Of a stretch of DNA of 64,000 nt, positions 55,823 to 63,690 are shown piece after piece. The stretch comes from CAZUYC01 sp964624475 (GTDB lineage: Bacteria; Myxococcota_A; UBA9160; SMWR01). The notes beneath the pieces were generated by a model, which searched no databases, was not told where the DNA came from, and saw nothing but the letters and a program-made list of their open reading frames with translations. The number at the start of each line of letters is the position of its first letter. Within the stretch, counting starts at the first letter, position 1. Location: contig CAZUYC010000009.1 of the NCBI GenBank assembly GCA_964624475.1, positions 1 to 64,000 on the forward strand. Direction: 5' to 3'. The translations under genes and the position numbers were made by a program.

Positions 55823-58482
55823 TCGATCTCGAGGATGCGGAGCGATTCGATGCCGCGGTCGTCGACGACCTTGATGGCGACCTTCTGGCCGGGCTTGCCC
55901 TCGAAGGGGAGCGAGACGGTGCCGCGGTAGGCGTTGATGCGCTCCTCGTCGATCTCGGCGCGCAGGCTGCGGGCGAGGCGGGCCCAGCCCTCTCCTTCGC
56001 CGGCCATCGGGAAGAAGACCTGGCGCGGGAAGAGGCTCCGCTCGTCGTAGTCGGGGTCGAGCATCCAGAGGGCGATGCGCTCGGCGCTGCCCGAGTCGAT
56101 CTCGCCGGTCTTCGTGTTGTAGTAGTCGAAGCCGCGCACCAGGACCTCGTAGCGCTCCCTCTCGATTTGGCGCAGCTCCACGTCCGGTTGTCCCACGAGC
56201 CAGAAGGACTCGTTGCTGGCGCGCTTCTTCTTCAGGTCCCCCGTCAGGAGGTCCGGGTTCATCTGCACCTTGAGGAGCGTCATGCCGGCCCGGGCGGGCG
56301 TGAGCTCGTCGATGTCCTTCGCGGCCTCCGGGTCGAAGTGGAAGGCGGCGAAGACGAGGAGCGCGGGCTTCGGCTGGAGCGACCCGGCCTCCTGCCAGGC
56401 GCGCTCTACCTGCTTCTGCTCGAGCGGCGCGTGCTCGGGCCCGAAGGAGACGACGGCGCGCTGCGCCGCGGAGGCCGCGCCGGGCTCGGAGACGCGGTCG
56501 GCGCCGGCTTCGTTGGGCCGGGTCTCCGCCTCGGCGTGGAGCCAGCGCGTCCCGGCCAGGGGCTCGACGCGCGAGAAGAGGATGCGCTGCCCGGCCTTCC
56601 CGCGGACCCCCGTCTTCTGGAGCTCCTCGCGCCACTCCGCGTGGCGCAGCGTCTCGCCCGAGCGCGCGGCGGAGGCGTCGGCCTCCTGCTTCGCACCCGC
56701 CTCGGCGCCCGCGTCGAGGGGCTTCACCACGGGCGCGGGCACGGCCTCCACGGTGAAGGGTCCCGTCACGCGTGCGCGGCTCCGGTCGACCCGCGGCTGG
56801 TCGTAGAGCGTCTCCTGGTCCGCGTACTTCGCGATCGCGCGATCGATCGCCTCGCGCGTCATCCCCTCCTCGATCTCGGGGTTGTTGGCGATGCTCTTCA
56901 GCGTCACGTGGGGCACCGTCTTGTAGACGAAGCCCGATCCCACCCCCTCGTTCGCATGCGCGAGCTCGTAGTAGTCGTAGGCCGCCGTCATGAGCCGCTG
57001 GCGCGCCAGCGCGATCGCAACGCGCGAGGTGTCGCAGCTGATCCAGCGCCGGCCCCACTGCTCGGCGACGTACGTGGTCGTGCCCGAGCCGCAGGTCGGA
57101 TCGAAGACGAGGTCGCCGGGGTCGGTGGTCATGAGGAGGCAGCGCTGAACCACTTTGGTGACGGTCTGGACAACATAGACATTCGGCTCAAGGAAGCTTC
57201 CAGAGCCAGTGTCAGTCCAGACATTGGTGAGAGGTAGTACCGGAAAGTCGTCGAAGTAGCGGACGTAGCGCAACGAGTTCGTCGTCGGATGTAGCCGCCC
57301 GGCGCATCGAAGCCTGTCGAGACCTTCCGGATTGGTCGTCTTCCATCGTTGGTTATAGGTGACGCCGTCGAACTTGTACTCGGACCGAGGGTTGGCGGAC
57401 TCGAGCGACGTCGGCTGGAAGATCCTTGTACCTGTGGCAAGCACTGCCGGGTCCCCTCGCTCGTCCGCGGTCATCGCGCGCCTGTGTCGGTCGATCTCGA
57501 CGTAGCGATATCCGGTTTCGCCTCCCGCCTCCTTCTCAAGGTACAGCTGGTGATACTTCGCGTGCTTCAGATCCTTCACGTACCAAAGCAAGAAATCCGA
57601 CGTGCCCGGTACGAGAGTCTGTGCCAGACCACCAGTCTTCTGAACTACCAGTACCTTCGCGAAGTTCGGTTGACCAAACACCTCATCCATCAGCTCCCGC
57701 ACGTGATGCACGTTCTCATCGCTGATCTGCACGAATACTGACCCGCTCTCGTGCAGCAGCTCGCGCGCGAGGAGCAAGCGGTCGCGCAGATAGGTCAGAT
57801 AGGAGTGGATCCCGAGCTCCCAGGTGTCGCGGAAGGCCCGGATCATCTCGGGCTCCTGGGTGAGGTCCTCGTCCTTGCCGTCCTTGACGTCGCGCTTGTT
57901 GACGAAGGGCTGGAAGTTCGACCCGTAGCGGATGCCGTAGGGCGGGTCGATGTAGACCATCTGCACCTTGCCGGCCATGCCCTCCTTCTCGAGGAGCGAG
58001 TTCATCACCAGGAGCGAGTCGCCCGCGACGAGGCGGTTGCTCCAGCCGTGCGCGTGCTTGTAGAAGTCGAGCGCCTCGCGGAGCGGCGGGTTCTCGGCCG
58101 GCGTCGCGAAGAGCGGCATCTGCTCCTCGGTCGAGGCCGGGGCGGCCGCCCGCTTGCGCACGGCGCCGAGGATCGTCTTCGGGTCGATCCGCTCGTGCAC
58201 GTGCAGCGAGACCGTCGGCACCTCGAAGCTCGTGTGCTCGGCCTTCCCCGCCCACTGGAGCTGCGGGTCGAGGTGCGGGTCGTAGGCCCAGGTCCGTTTG
58301 CCCGAGTCCGGGTCGTTCTCGGACTTCACGAGCCCCACCGGCGGGTTGTTGACCCGCCGCTTGCCCCGGTGCTCGTACTGCTCGATCGCCCGCCCGCGGC
58401 CGCGCGCGGTGCCCGCGTCGTCCCCTCCCGCGCTGCGCTTCGAGCCCGCCTTCCGCCCCGAGCCCTTCTTCCGGGCCGCCAT
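55819..58482 (-). CDS. mod: Type III-like adenine-specific DNA methyltransferase (Mod)
   Basis: 887 residues with GAGGAGG upstream. A lysine-rich N-terminus (ARKKGSGRKAGSKR) precedes a beta-class methylase: motif IV YIDPPYGIRYGSNFQPF (about 176-192), ESGSVFVQISDENVHHVREL, a variable target-recognition region (about 250-440), and motif I LVFDPTCGSGTTTYVAEQWG (about 465). A long C-terminal region (AYDYYELAHANEG, then to FPMAGEGEGWARLARSLRAE) is typical of Mods paired with BPTD_3080-like Res. The target-recognition stretch (57130-57730) is clearly poorer in GC than its flanks. It is followed by a coupled small ORF and an effector remnant; the Res gene is 3.3 kb further on. Confidence 0.9.
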   Translation of the reverse strand: MAARKKGSGRKAGSKRSAGGDDAGTARGRGRAIEQYEHRGKRRVNNPPVGLVKSENDPDSGKRTWAYDPHLDPQLQWAGKAEHTSFEVPTVSLHVHERIDPKTILGAVRKRAAAPASTEEQMPLFATPAENPPLREALDFYKHAHGWSNRLVAGDSLLVMNSLLEKEGMAGKVQMVYIDPPYGIRYGSNFQPFVNKRDVKDGKDEDLTQEPEMIRAFRDTWELGIHSYLTYLRDRLLLARELLHESGSVFVQISDENVHHVRELMDEVFGQPNFAKVLVVQKTGGLAQTLVPGTSDFLLWYVKDLKHAKYHQLYLEKEAGGETGYRYVEIDRHRRAMTADERGDPAVLATGTRIFQPTSLESANPRSEYKFDGVTYNQRWKTTNPEGLDRLRCAGRLHPTTNSLRYVRYFDDFPVLPLTNVWTDTGSGSFLEPNVYVVQTVTKVVQRCLLMTTDPGDLVFDPTCGSGTTTYVAEQWGRRWISCDTSRVAIALARQRLMTAAYDYYELAHANEGVGSGFVYKTVPHVTLKSIANNPEIEEGMTREAIDRAIAKYADQETLYDQPRVDRSRARVTGPFTVEAVPAPVVKPLDAGAEAGAKQEADASAARSGETLRHAEWREELQKTGVRGKAGQRILFSRVEPLAGTRWLHAEAETRPNEAGADRVSEPGAASAAQRAVVSFGPEHAPLEQKQVERAWQEAGSLQPKPALLVFAAFHFDPEAAKDIDELTPARAGMTLLKVQMNPDLLTGDLKKKRASNESFWLVGQPDVELRQIERERYEVLVRGFDYYNTKTGEIDSGSAERIALWMLDPDYDERSLFPRQVFFPMAGEGEGWARLARSLRAEIDEERINAYRGTVSLPFEGKPGQKVAIKVVDDRGIESLRILEIE

Positions 58483-58497
58483 CCCGCCGCCTCCTCG

Positions 58498-58509
58498 CCC
58501 CGATCGGGG
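58498..58509. promoter_or_regulatory. 12-bp perfect palindrome just upstream of mod
   Basis: CCCCGATCGGGG lies 16 bp before the mod start codon and adjacent to its ribosome site. It could be an operator, a leader hairpin, or a methylation-sensitive site controlling mod; no controller protein gene is evident. Confidence 0.35.
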
Positions 58510-58646
58510 CGTGCGCGCGCCCCTCGCCGAGCCGCGCCCGCGGGCATTCTACACGGGCCCGGACCGGGTTCCTGGCTGTGACCGGATCTGACACAGCGCT
58601 CTGCGACACTCGTTTCGCTCACCCCACGGCTTCCGGGAGAACCCGG

Positions 58647-60488
58647 ATGCGAGCACGTCCCCTCCCGCGGCGCGCGGCCGCCTCACCCTGGCGCGGCCTG
58701 CGCCGCGCCTCGCCGGCCGCGCTCGTCTTCCTGCGCGGGCGCGATGCGGACGCGCGGCTACGCGAGCTCGCCGCGGTGCAGAGCGCCGCGCGCCCGCTCC
58801 TCGGCGCGCTCGCGCTCGAGCTGGTGGGCAGGCGCCTCTACGAGGCGCTCGGCTACCGCTCGCTCGGAGACTTCGCGCGCGAGCGCCTCGGCGTGGGGGC
58901 GCGCGTCGTGCGCGAGTGGGCGCGGGTATGGCGCGGGCTCGCGGAGCTGCCGGAGCTTCGCGCGGCGGTGCTCGCGGGCGAGGTCTCCTGGACGGTGGCA
59001 CGCGTCGTGGTCGGCCTCGCGACGCGGGAGACGGAAGCCGCCTGCCTCGAGACGGTGCGGGGGCGGACCCTGCGCGCCGCCCTGGCCATCGCTGCCGCGG
59101 TCCGCGAGGTGGGTGTGCCGGGGGCGGGGGAGGGCGCGGATCTGGACGGCGAGGAGGCGGAACGAGTCGCCGTACGGCTTCGCTGCACGCCGCGCGAGGG
59201 GGGCTACTGGTATGCCGCCGTCGAGCTCGCGCGGCGCATGGCGGGCGAAGAGATCCCCGTCTGGCAGTGCGCGGAGCAGATCGCGGCCGAGGCGGCGAGC
59301 GCGATCGGCGGGCCGGATGTGCAGGCCGACGCGGCGGGCGCCGGGCGAGCGTCCTGCGCGGGCCAGCGCAGCGCGCAGCGAGCCGCAGGCGAGCGGAGCC
59401 AGATCGCGGGGTCGGGAGCCGAGCTCGCGTCGCTTCCGCCTCCGATCCTTCCCCGAACGCTTCCGAGCGCTGCGCCCGGCCGCGATCCCGCGCCCGAGCA
59501 CGGCCTGCGCGCGCGGGCCTTCCCCGGCCTCGCGTGGGAGTCCCTCGCCGCCCTGCTGCCGGCGGAGCTCGCGGCCCTGGCCTCGGAGCTCCCGGCGTGC
59601 GGCGCGCGCGAGGTCGAGCGACGCCTCGTCGCGGCCATTGCGTTCCTCCAGTCGATCGACTTCGAGGTGGGCCGCATCCTCCGCCAGGTCGCGGACCGCG
59701 AGCTCTCCGCGGAGCTCGGCTTCGAGTCCTTCGAGCGCTATGTCCGCGAGCGCCTCGACCTGGCGCCCCGCACGGCCCGCCGGCTCGTGGCCCTCGCGCG
59801 CAGCGAGCACCGCGCGCCGGCCGTGGCCACTGCGTTCCGCGAAGGCCGTATCCAGGCCTTCCAGGCAGAGGCGATCGCGCGCGTGGCGGACCGCGCGAGC
59901 GCGCGCGCCTGGGTGGAGCGGGCGCGCGCCGTCTCGTACCGCCGGCTCCTCGACGAGGTGGACGCGGTCCCGAGGCGCGCGATCGTCTTCCACGCCCCGC
60001 CCGGTGTCGCGCAGCTATTCCTCGGGATGCTCGCGCGCGTGGGCTCGCTGGAGCGCCTCCTCGCCCACGCCATCGCGACCTGGGCGCAGCAAGGCGAGCG
60101 GTTCCGCGATTATGCGGACTTCGAGCGCGACGGATTCTGCTGCACCGTCCCGGGCTGCACCCGTCGGCGCAACCTGCACAGCCATCACCTGGAGTACCTC
60201 TCCGCGGGAGGGCCGGACGAGCCCGAGAACCGCGCGACGCTCTGCGCGGAGCACCACCTTCGGGGGGTCCACGGCGGCACGCTCCGCATCCGCGGCCGCG
60301 CGCCCGACGGCCTCGTCTTCGAGCTCGGCATCGGCACCGGCGAGCCCGAGCGCTTCCGCTCGGGCGACCTGCGGATCGCCGCGGCCGAGCCACGAGGGAC
60401 GCCGCATGCTGCAGGCCGGAAGCCGGAATCCGGAAGGCTCAGGTCTGCGTCCGCGCGGCGGCGCGGGCGAGCCGCGCGTCGAGCGTGA
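58647..60488 (+). CDS. HNH endonuclease domain protein
   Basis: 613 residues from ATG 58647 (GGGAGAACC upstream); GTG 58578 would add 23 residues. Two related helical halves: RRLYEALGYRSLGDFARERL, GVGARVVREWARVWRG near 60-85 and again ELGFESFERYVRERLDLAPR, TARRLVALARSEHRAP near 380-420. They are separated by a Pro/Ala linker that includes SAQRAAGERSQ, encoded by a dispersed repeat copy. The C-terminal HNH nuclease is FCCTVPGCTRRRNLHSHHLE with NRATLCAEHHLRGVHGG (about 510-560). This resembles DUF222/13E12-like HNH proteins of mobile regions. Its 3' end overlaps convergent vapC by 50 bp. Confidence 0.83.
   Translation: MRARPLPRRAAASPWRGLRRASPAALVFLRGRDADARLRELAAVQSAARPLLGALALELVGRRLYEALGYRSLGDFARERLGVGARVVREWARVWRGLAELPELRAAVLAGEVSWTVARVVVGLATRETEAACLETVRGRTLRAALAIAAAVREVGVPGAGEGADLDGEEAERVAVRLRCTPREGGYWYAAVELARRMAGEEIPVWQCAEQIAAEAASAIGGPDVQADAAGAGRASCAGQRSAQRAAGERSQIAGSGAELASLPPPILPRTLPSAAPGRDPAPEHGLRARAFPGLAWESLAALLPAELAALASELPACGAREVERRLVAAIAFLQSIDFEVGRILRQVADRELSAELGFESFERYVRERLDLAPRTARRLVALARSEHRAPAVATAFREGRIQAFQAEAIARVADRASARAWVERARAVSYRRLLDEVDAVPRRAIVFHAPPGVAQLFLGMLARVGSLERLLAHAIATWAQQGERFRDYADFERDGFCCTVPGCTRRRNLHSHHLEYLSAGGPDEPENRATLCAEHHLRGVHGGTLRIRGRAPDGLVFELGIGTGEPERFRSGDLRIAAAEPRGTPHAAGRKPESGRLRSASARRRGRAARRA
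59363..59400 (+). repeat. Dispersed GC-rich repeat, copy 4 (inside the HNH gene)
   Basis: CAGCGCAGCGCGCAGCGAGC then CGCAGGCGAGCGGAGCC matches the core of the 44-bp repeat. It keeps the HNH reading frame and encodes the inter-domain linker SAQRAAGERSQ. Confidence 0.6.
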
Positions 60489-60819
60489 CCAGCTCGGCGC
60501 CGTGCGCAGCGGCCAGCCAGAGGTAGGCGGCGTCATACGCGGTGAGGCCCGTCTCGAGGGCGAGCTCGATCACGCCGCGGTGGTCGACTTCGACGAGCGC
60601 GATGCCGAGCTCGTCCGCCAGCGCGCGCGCGGCGAGCAGCCGGAGGCGATCGCGTGGATTCGCCCGGATCTTCCTCGCGCACACGCTGTCGAGCTCGTGC
60701 GGAAGGAGTGCCGGGGCGATCAGGGTGGCGTCCGCCAGGCTCGCCGCGACGCCGGCCGCGCCCGCCTCGGCGTGGATCAGCGCGGCGAGCGCGGACGCGT
60801 CAACGACGCGCGCGGGCAT
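60439..60819 (-). CDS. vapC: VapC-like PIN-domain toxin
   Basis: 126 residues. PIN acidic residues: Asp in ARVVDASALAALIHAE (7), Glu in LLPHELDSVCARKIRA (about 45), Asp in LTAYDAAYLWLAAAHGA (about 98) and Asp in LVTLDARLARAAA (about 116). These coordinate Mg2+ for RNA cleavage. Its start overlaps the antitoxin gene by 20 bp and its end overlaps the convergent HNH gene by 50 bp. Confidence 0.88.
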   Translation of the reverse strand: MPARVVDASALAALIHAEAGAAGVAASLADATLIAPALLPHELDSVCARKIRANPRDRLRLLAARALADELGIALVEVDHRGVIELALETGLTAYDAAYLWLAAAHGAELVTLDARLARAAARTQT

Positions 60820-61045
60820 CGCGGTCGCGCCGGACGGCCGCGACGGAGCGCGGGCCCGGGCGGAGGCGAAGCGCGCGAGCGCGCTGGAGGACCTGCTCGG
60901 GCGTGAGCCGCGCCTCGGTCGCCGCCGCTTCGTGGAGCAGCGCCATGAGCTCCCCCTGGAGCGAGCGGTGATGGCTCGCCGCCCGGCGCCGCAGCGCCTC
61001 GGCGACCCGGTCCGGGACCTTGCGGATCGAGAGCGTGACCGGCAT
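60800..61045 (-). CDS. vapB: VapB/FitA-like ribbon-helix-helix antitoxin
   Basis: 81 residues. VTLSIRKVPDRVAEALRRRA and SHHRSLQGELMALLHEAA form the RHH DNA-binding domain of the FitA/Phd-VapB type; LTPEQVLQRARALRL is the toxin-binding helix. The C-terminus is basic. It overlaps vapC by 20 bp, giving tight coupling, and has an inverted repeat in its promoter. Confidence 0.85.
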   Translation of the reverse strand: MPVTLSIRKVPDRVAEALRRRAASHHRSLQGELMALLHEAAATEARLTPEQVLQRARALRLRPGPRSVAAVRRDRDARARR

Positions 61046-61083
61046 CGGACCTCCGAAGCGCGCCGAGATGGCGCTGGATTGCT

Positions 61084-61102
61084 GATATTTTGCCAGCATA
61101 TC
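61084..61102. promoter_or_regulatory. vapBC operator-like dyad
   Basis: GATAT-N9-ATATC is a perfect inverted repeat 39 bp upstream of the vapB ATG in the only AT-rich patch of the spacer, so it probably covers the -10 region and the RHH binding site. Confidence 0.5.
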
Positions 61103-61161
61103 GTAGCCGCCGCCAGAGCGGAGCCGGAGCCGAGCGCGCGTGACCCGCAGGCGGCGCAACC

Positions 61162-61293
61162 GCAAGCGAAACGCGCCGCGAGCCGCCGGCGAGCGGAGTT
61201 CCATCGCAAGCGAAGCGCGCAGCGAGCTGCAGGCGAGCGGAGTCGATCGGCAAGCGAAGCGCGCAGCGAGCCGTAGGCGAGCGGAGTCGATCG
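61162..61293 (+). repeat. Three tandem copies of the dispersed repeat, 44-bp period
   Basis: Units start at 61162, 61206 and 61250 (exact 44-bp spacing). Units two and three share GCAAGCGAAGCGCGCAGCGA, GC(T/C)G(C/T)AGGCGAGCGGAG and TCGATCG, differing at only two bases; unit one is more diverged. The array fills the spacer between vapB's promoter and the acyl-CoA dehydrogenase start (GTG 61312), leaving little room for a promoter. There are no unique spacers, so it is not CRISPR. Confidence 0.8.
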
Positions 61294-61311
61294 AGCTAGC
61301 ATCCGCCCGCC

Positions 61312-62487
61312 GTGCACATCGACTACACCGACGAGCAGAAGGCACTGCGGCGCGAGCTCCGCGTCTACTTCGAGGAGCTCGTCCCCCCCGAGCGCCGCGG
61401 CGAGCTGCGCGGCATGGAGGGCGGTCCGCGGGTCAAGGAGCTGATCCAGAAGATGGGCCGCGACGGCTGGCTCGGCGTCGGCTGGCCGAAGCAGTACGGG
61501 GGGCGCGGGCTCGGGGCCGTCGAGCAGTCGATCTGGTTCGACGAGGTGCGCCGCGCGCAGGCGCCGATGCCCTTCGTGACCCTCAATACCGTGGGCCCGG
61601 CGATCATGGCGATGGGGACGGAGGAGCAGAAGCGCGCCTTCCTGCCCGGCATCCTCGCGGGCGAGATCCACTTCGCGATCGGCTACAGCGAGCCCGAGGC
61701 CGGCACCGACCTCGCGGCGCTGAAGACCACCGCCGTGCGCGATGGCGAACATTACGTCGTGAACGGCACCAAGATCTTCACCAGCGGCGCCGACGAGGCC
61801 GACTACATCTGGCTCGCGGCGCGCACCGACCCGGACGCGGCGCGCCACAAGGGGATCTCGATCCTGATCGTCGATACCCGGCTCCCGGGCTTCTCGTCCG
61901 CGCCGATCCACACCGTGAACGGCGGCCACACCTGCATGTCCTACTACGAGCAGGTCCGCGTGCCCTTGAACATGCTCGTCGGCAAGGAGAACGGGGGCTG
62001 GCGGCTCATCACGCTCCAGCTCAACCACGAGCGGATCGGCCTCGCGGCGTTCGGGAACTCCGCCTTCCGGGCCTTCGAGGACGTGGTCGCGTGGGTGCGG
62101 GCCACGCCCGCCGAGGACGGGCGCCCGGTCGCCGAGAAGCCCTGGGTGCAGTCGGCGCTCGGCGAGGCCTTCGCGCGCCTCGAGGCGATGAAGGTCCTGA
62201 ACTGGCGCATGACCTGGGAGATCGGCCGCGGCGAGCCGTCGCCGGCCGGCTCCTCGGCCGCCAAGATCCACGGCACCGAGGCGGTGATCGAGATCTATCG
62301 GCTCCTCTTCGAGGTGCTCGGCGCCGCCGGCGCGCTCCAGCACGGCTCGCCCGGGGCGGTGCTGCGCGGCCAGCTCGAGGCGGAGTGCCGCACGTCGCTC
62401 ATCAACACCTTCGGCGGCGGAGTGAACGAGATCCAGCGCGAGATCGTGGCGCAGCTCGAGTTCGGCATGCCGCGCTCGCCGCGCTGA
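61312..62487 (+). CDS. Acyl-CoA dehydrogenase (subunit 1 of an adjacent pair)
   Basis: 391 residues, GTG start. ACAD N-domain HIDYTDEQKALRRELRVYFE, FAD-binding middle domain IGYSEPEAGTDLAALKTTAV and VVNGTKIFTSGADEADYIWL, and C-domain LITLQLNHERIGLAAFGNSA through INTFGGGVNEIQREIVAQLE. It lacks the C-terminal YxGTHD-type Glu of single-gene ACADs. With the next gene 10 bp downstream it has the arrangement of heteromeric (alpha2beta2) dehydrogenases that desaturate CoA esters of steroid side chains or other bulky acids. Confidence 0.87.
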   Translation: MHIDYTDEQKALRRELRVYFEELVPPERRGELRGMEGGPRVKELIQKMGRDGWLGVGWPKQYGGRGLGAVEQSIWFDEVRRAQAPMPFVTLNTVGPAIMAMGTEEQKRAFLPGILAGEIHFAIGYSEPEAGTDLAALKTTAVRDGEHYVVNGTKIFTSGADEADYIWLAARTDPDAARHKGISILIVDTRLPGFSSAPIHTVNGGHTCMSYYEQVRVPLNMLVGKENGGWRLITLQLNHERIGLAAFGNSAFRAFEDVVAWVRATPAEDGRPVAEKPWVQSALGEAFARLEAMKVLNWRMTWEIGRGEPSPAGSSAAKIHGTEAVIEIYRLLFEVLGAAGALQHGSPGAVLRGQLEAECRTSLINTFGGGVNEIQREIVAQLEFGMPRSPR

Positions 62488-62497
62488 GGCAGCGACG

Positions 62498-63631
62498 ATG
62501 GACTTCTCGCTGACCGACGAACAGGAGGCGTTGCGCGAGCTCGCGCGCAAGATCTTCTCCGACCGCACGAGCCACGAGCGCATGAAGGCGCTCGAGGCGA
62601 GCGGCGAGTGGTACGACGCCGAGCTCTGGAAGGAGCTCTGCCGCGCGAACCTGCCGGCGATCGCGCTCCCCGAGGAGCTCGGCGGCGCGGGCCTCGGCCC
62701 GCTCGAGGTCGCGCTCGTGCTCGAGGAGCTCGGGCGCCACCTGGCCCCCGCGCCGCTCCTGCCGACGATCGTGCTCGGCGCCATGCCGATCGCCGCCTTC
62801 GGGACGCCGGCGCAGCGCGAGAGGTGGCTCGCCCCCGTGGCGGGGAGCGATGCCGTCCTCACCGCCGCGCTCGAGGAGCCGGCGGGCTTCGACCCCGCGC
62901 TCCCGCGTACCACCGCCCGGCGCGACGGCGCGGGCTTTCGCCTCGACGGCGAGAAGACCTGCGTGCCGGCCGCACAGCTCGCGAGCGCCATCCTCGTGCC
63001 CGCGCGCACGGGCGAAGGCGAGGTCAGCGTCTTCCTGGTCGAGCCGGGCGCCGCCGGGGTCGCGCTCGAGCGCCAGGTCTCGACGCACCGCGAGCCGCTC
63101 TCACGCCTGCAGCTCGCGGGCGTGCGCGTCGGTGCCGACGCGGTGCTAGGCCCCCCCGGGCGCGGCGGCGAGATCGTCGAGTGGATCCGCGAGCGCGCGC
63201 TGGTCGGTCTCTCCGCGATCGCGCTCGGCGTGGCCGAGGCGGCGATGCGCAAGACCGCCGACTACGTGACCCAGCGCAAGCAGTTCGGGCGGCCGATCGG
63301 GAGCTTCCAGAGCGCGCAGCACCGGATCGCCGACGCCTACATCGACGTCGAGTGCATGCGCTCGGTGGTGCAGCAGGCCGCCTGGCGGCTCGCGGCGGGC
63401 CTCCCGGCCGGGCTGCACGTGCGCGCCGCGAAGTGGTGGGCCTGCCTGGCCGGCGACCGCGTCACCCACACCGCCCAGCACCTGCACGGCGGGACGGGCG
63501 CCGACGTCGACTACCCGATCCACCGCCACTTCCTCTGGTCGCAGCACCTCCTGATCACGCTCGGCGGACCCCGGCAGCAGCTCGCGGATCTCGGCCGCCT
63601 CGTCGTCGGCGAGTACCGGCCGGAGGCGTAG
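62498..63631 (+). CDS. Acyl-CoA dehydrogenase (subunit 2 of an adjacent pair)
   Basis: 377 residues. DFSLTDEQEALRELARKIFS and NLPAIALPEELGGAGLGPLE open the fold; the middle domain (LTAALEEPAGFDPALPRTTA, LDGEKTCVPAAQLASAILVP) lacks the standard FAD-binding YxxTEPxxGSD signature. The C-domain TADYVTQRKQFGRPIGSFQS and HLHGGTGADVDYPIHRHFLW is well conserved. This complementarity with the first gene supports an obligate heteromer. It ends 8 bp before the HEPN remnant of the convergent module. Confidence 0.87.
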   Translation: MDFSLTDEQEALRELARKIFSDRTSHERMKALEASGEWYDAELWKELCRANLPAIALPEELGGAGLGPLEVALVLEELGRHLAPAPLLPTIVLGAMPIAAFGTPAQRERWLAPVAGSDAVLTAALEEPAGFDPALPRTTARRDGAGFRLDGEKTCVPAAQLASAILVPARTGEGEVSVFLVEPGAAGVALERQVSTHREPLSRLQLAGVRVGADAVLGPPGRGGEIVEWIRERALVGLSAIALGVAEAAMRKTADYVTQRKQFGRPIGSFQSAQHRIADAYIDVECMRSVVQQAAWRLAAGLPAGLHVRAAKWWACLAGDRVTHTAQHLHGGTGADVDYPIHRHFLWSQHLLITLGGPRQQLADLGRLVVGEYRPEA

Positions 63632-63639
63632 TCGCTCGA

Positions 63640-63690
63640 CTACCCATCGAGGCGCTGGAGCAGCCGCCGGACGCGACGCTCATCCACCAC
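63640..63690 (-). pseudogene. HEPN (DUF86) toxin N-terminal remnant
   Basis: Starting at GTG 63690/63687 within the MNT stop region, the complement reads VVDERRVRRLLQRLDG then TAG (63640). VDExRVRRLLxRL is the usual first helix of DUF86/HEPN toxins. The gene therefore stops after about 15 codons instead of about 140, and the dehydrogenase stop codon follows 8 bp later. The toxin appears to be deleted. Confidence 0.6.

Noticed and set aside
57130..57730. A mobile-element insertion in mod, judged by lower GC
   Set aside because: The reading frame is unbroken and the patch coincides with the target-recognition region, so domain exchange explains it better.
61162..61293. CRISPR array
   Set aside because: Head-to-tail 44-bp units without unique spacers and no cas genes; it is a simple tandem array of a dispersed repeat.
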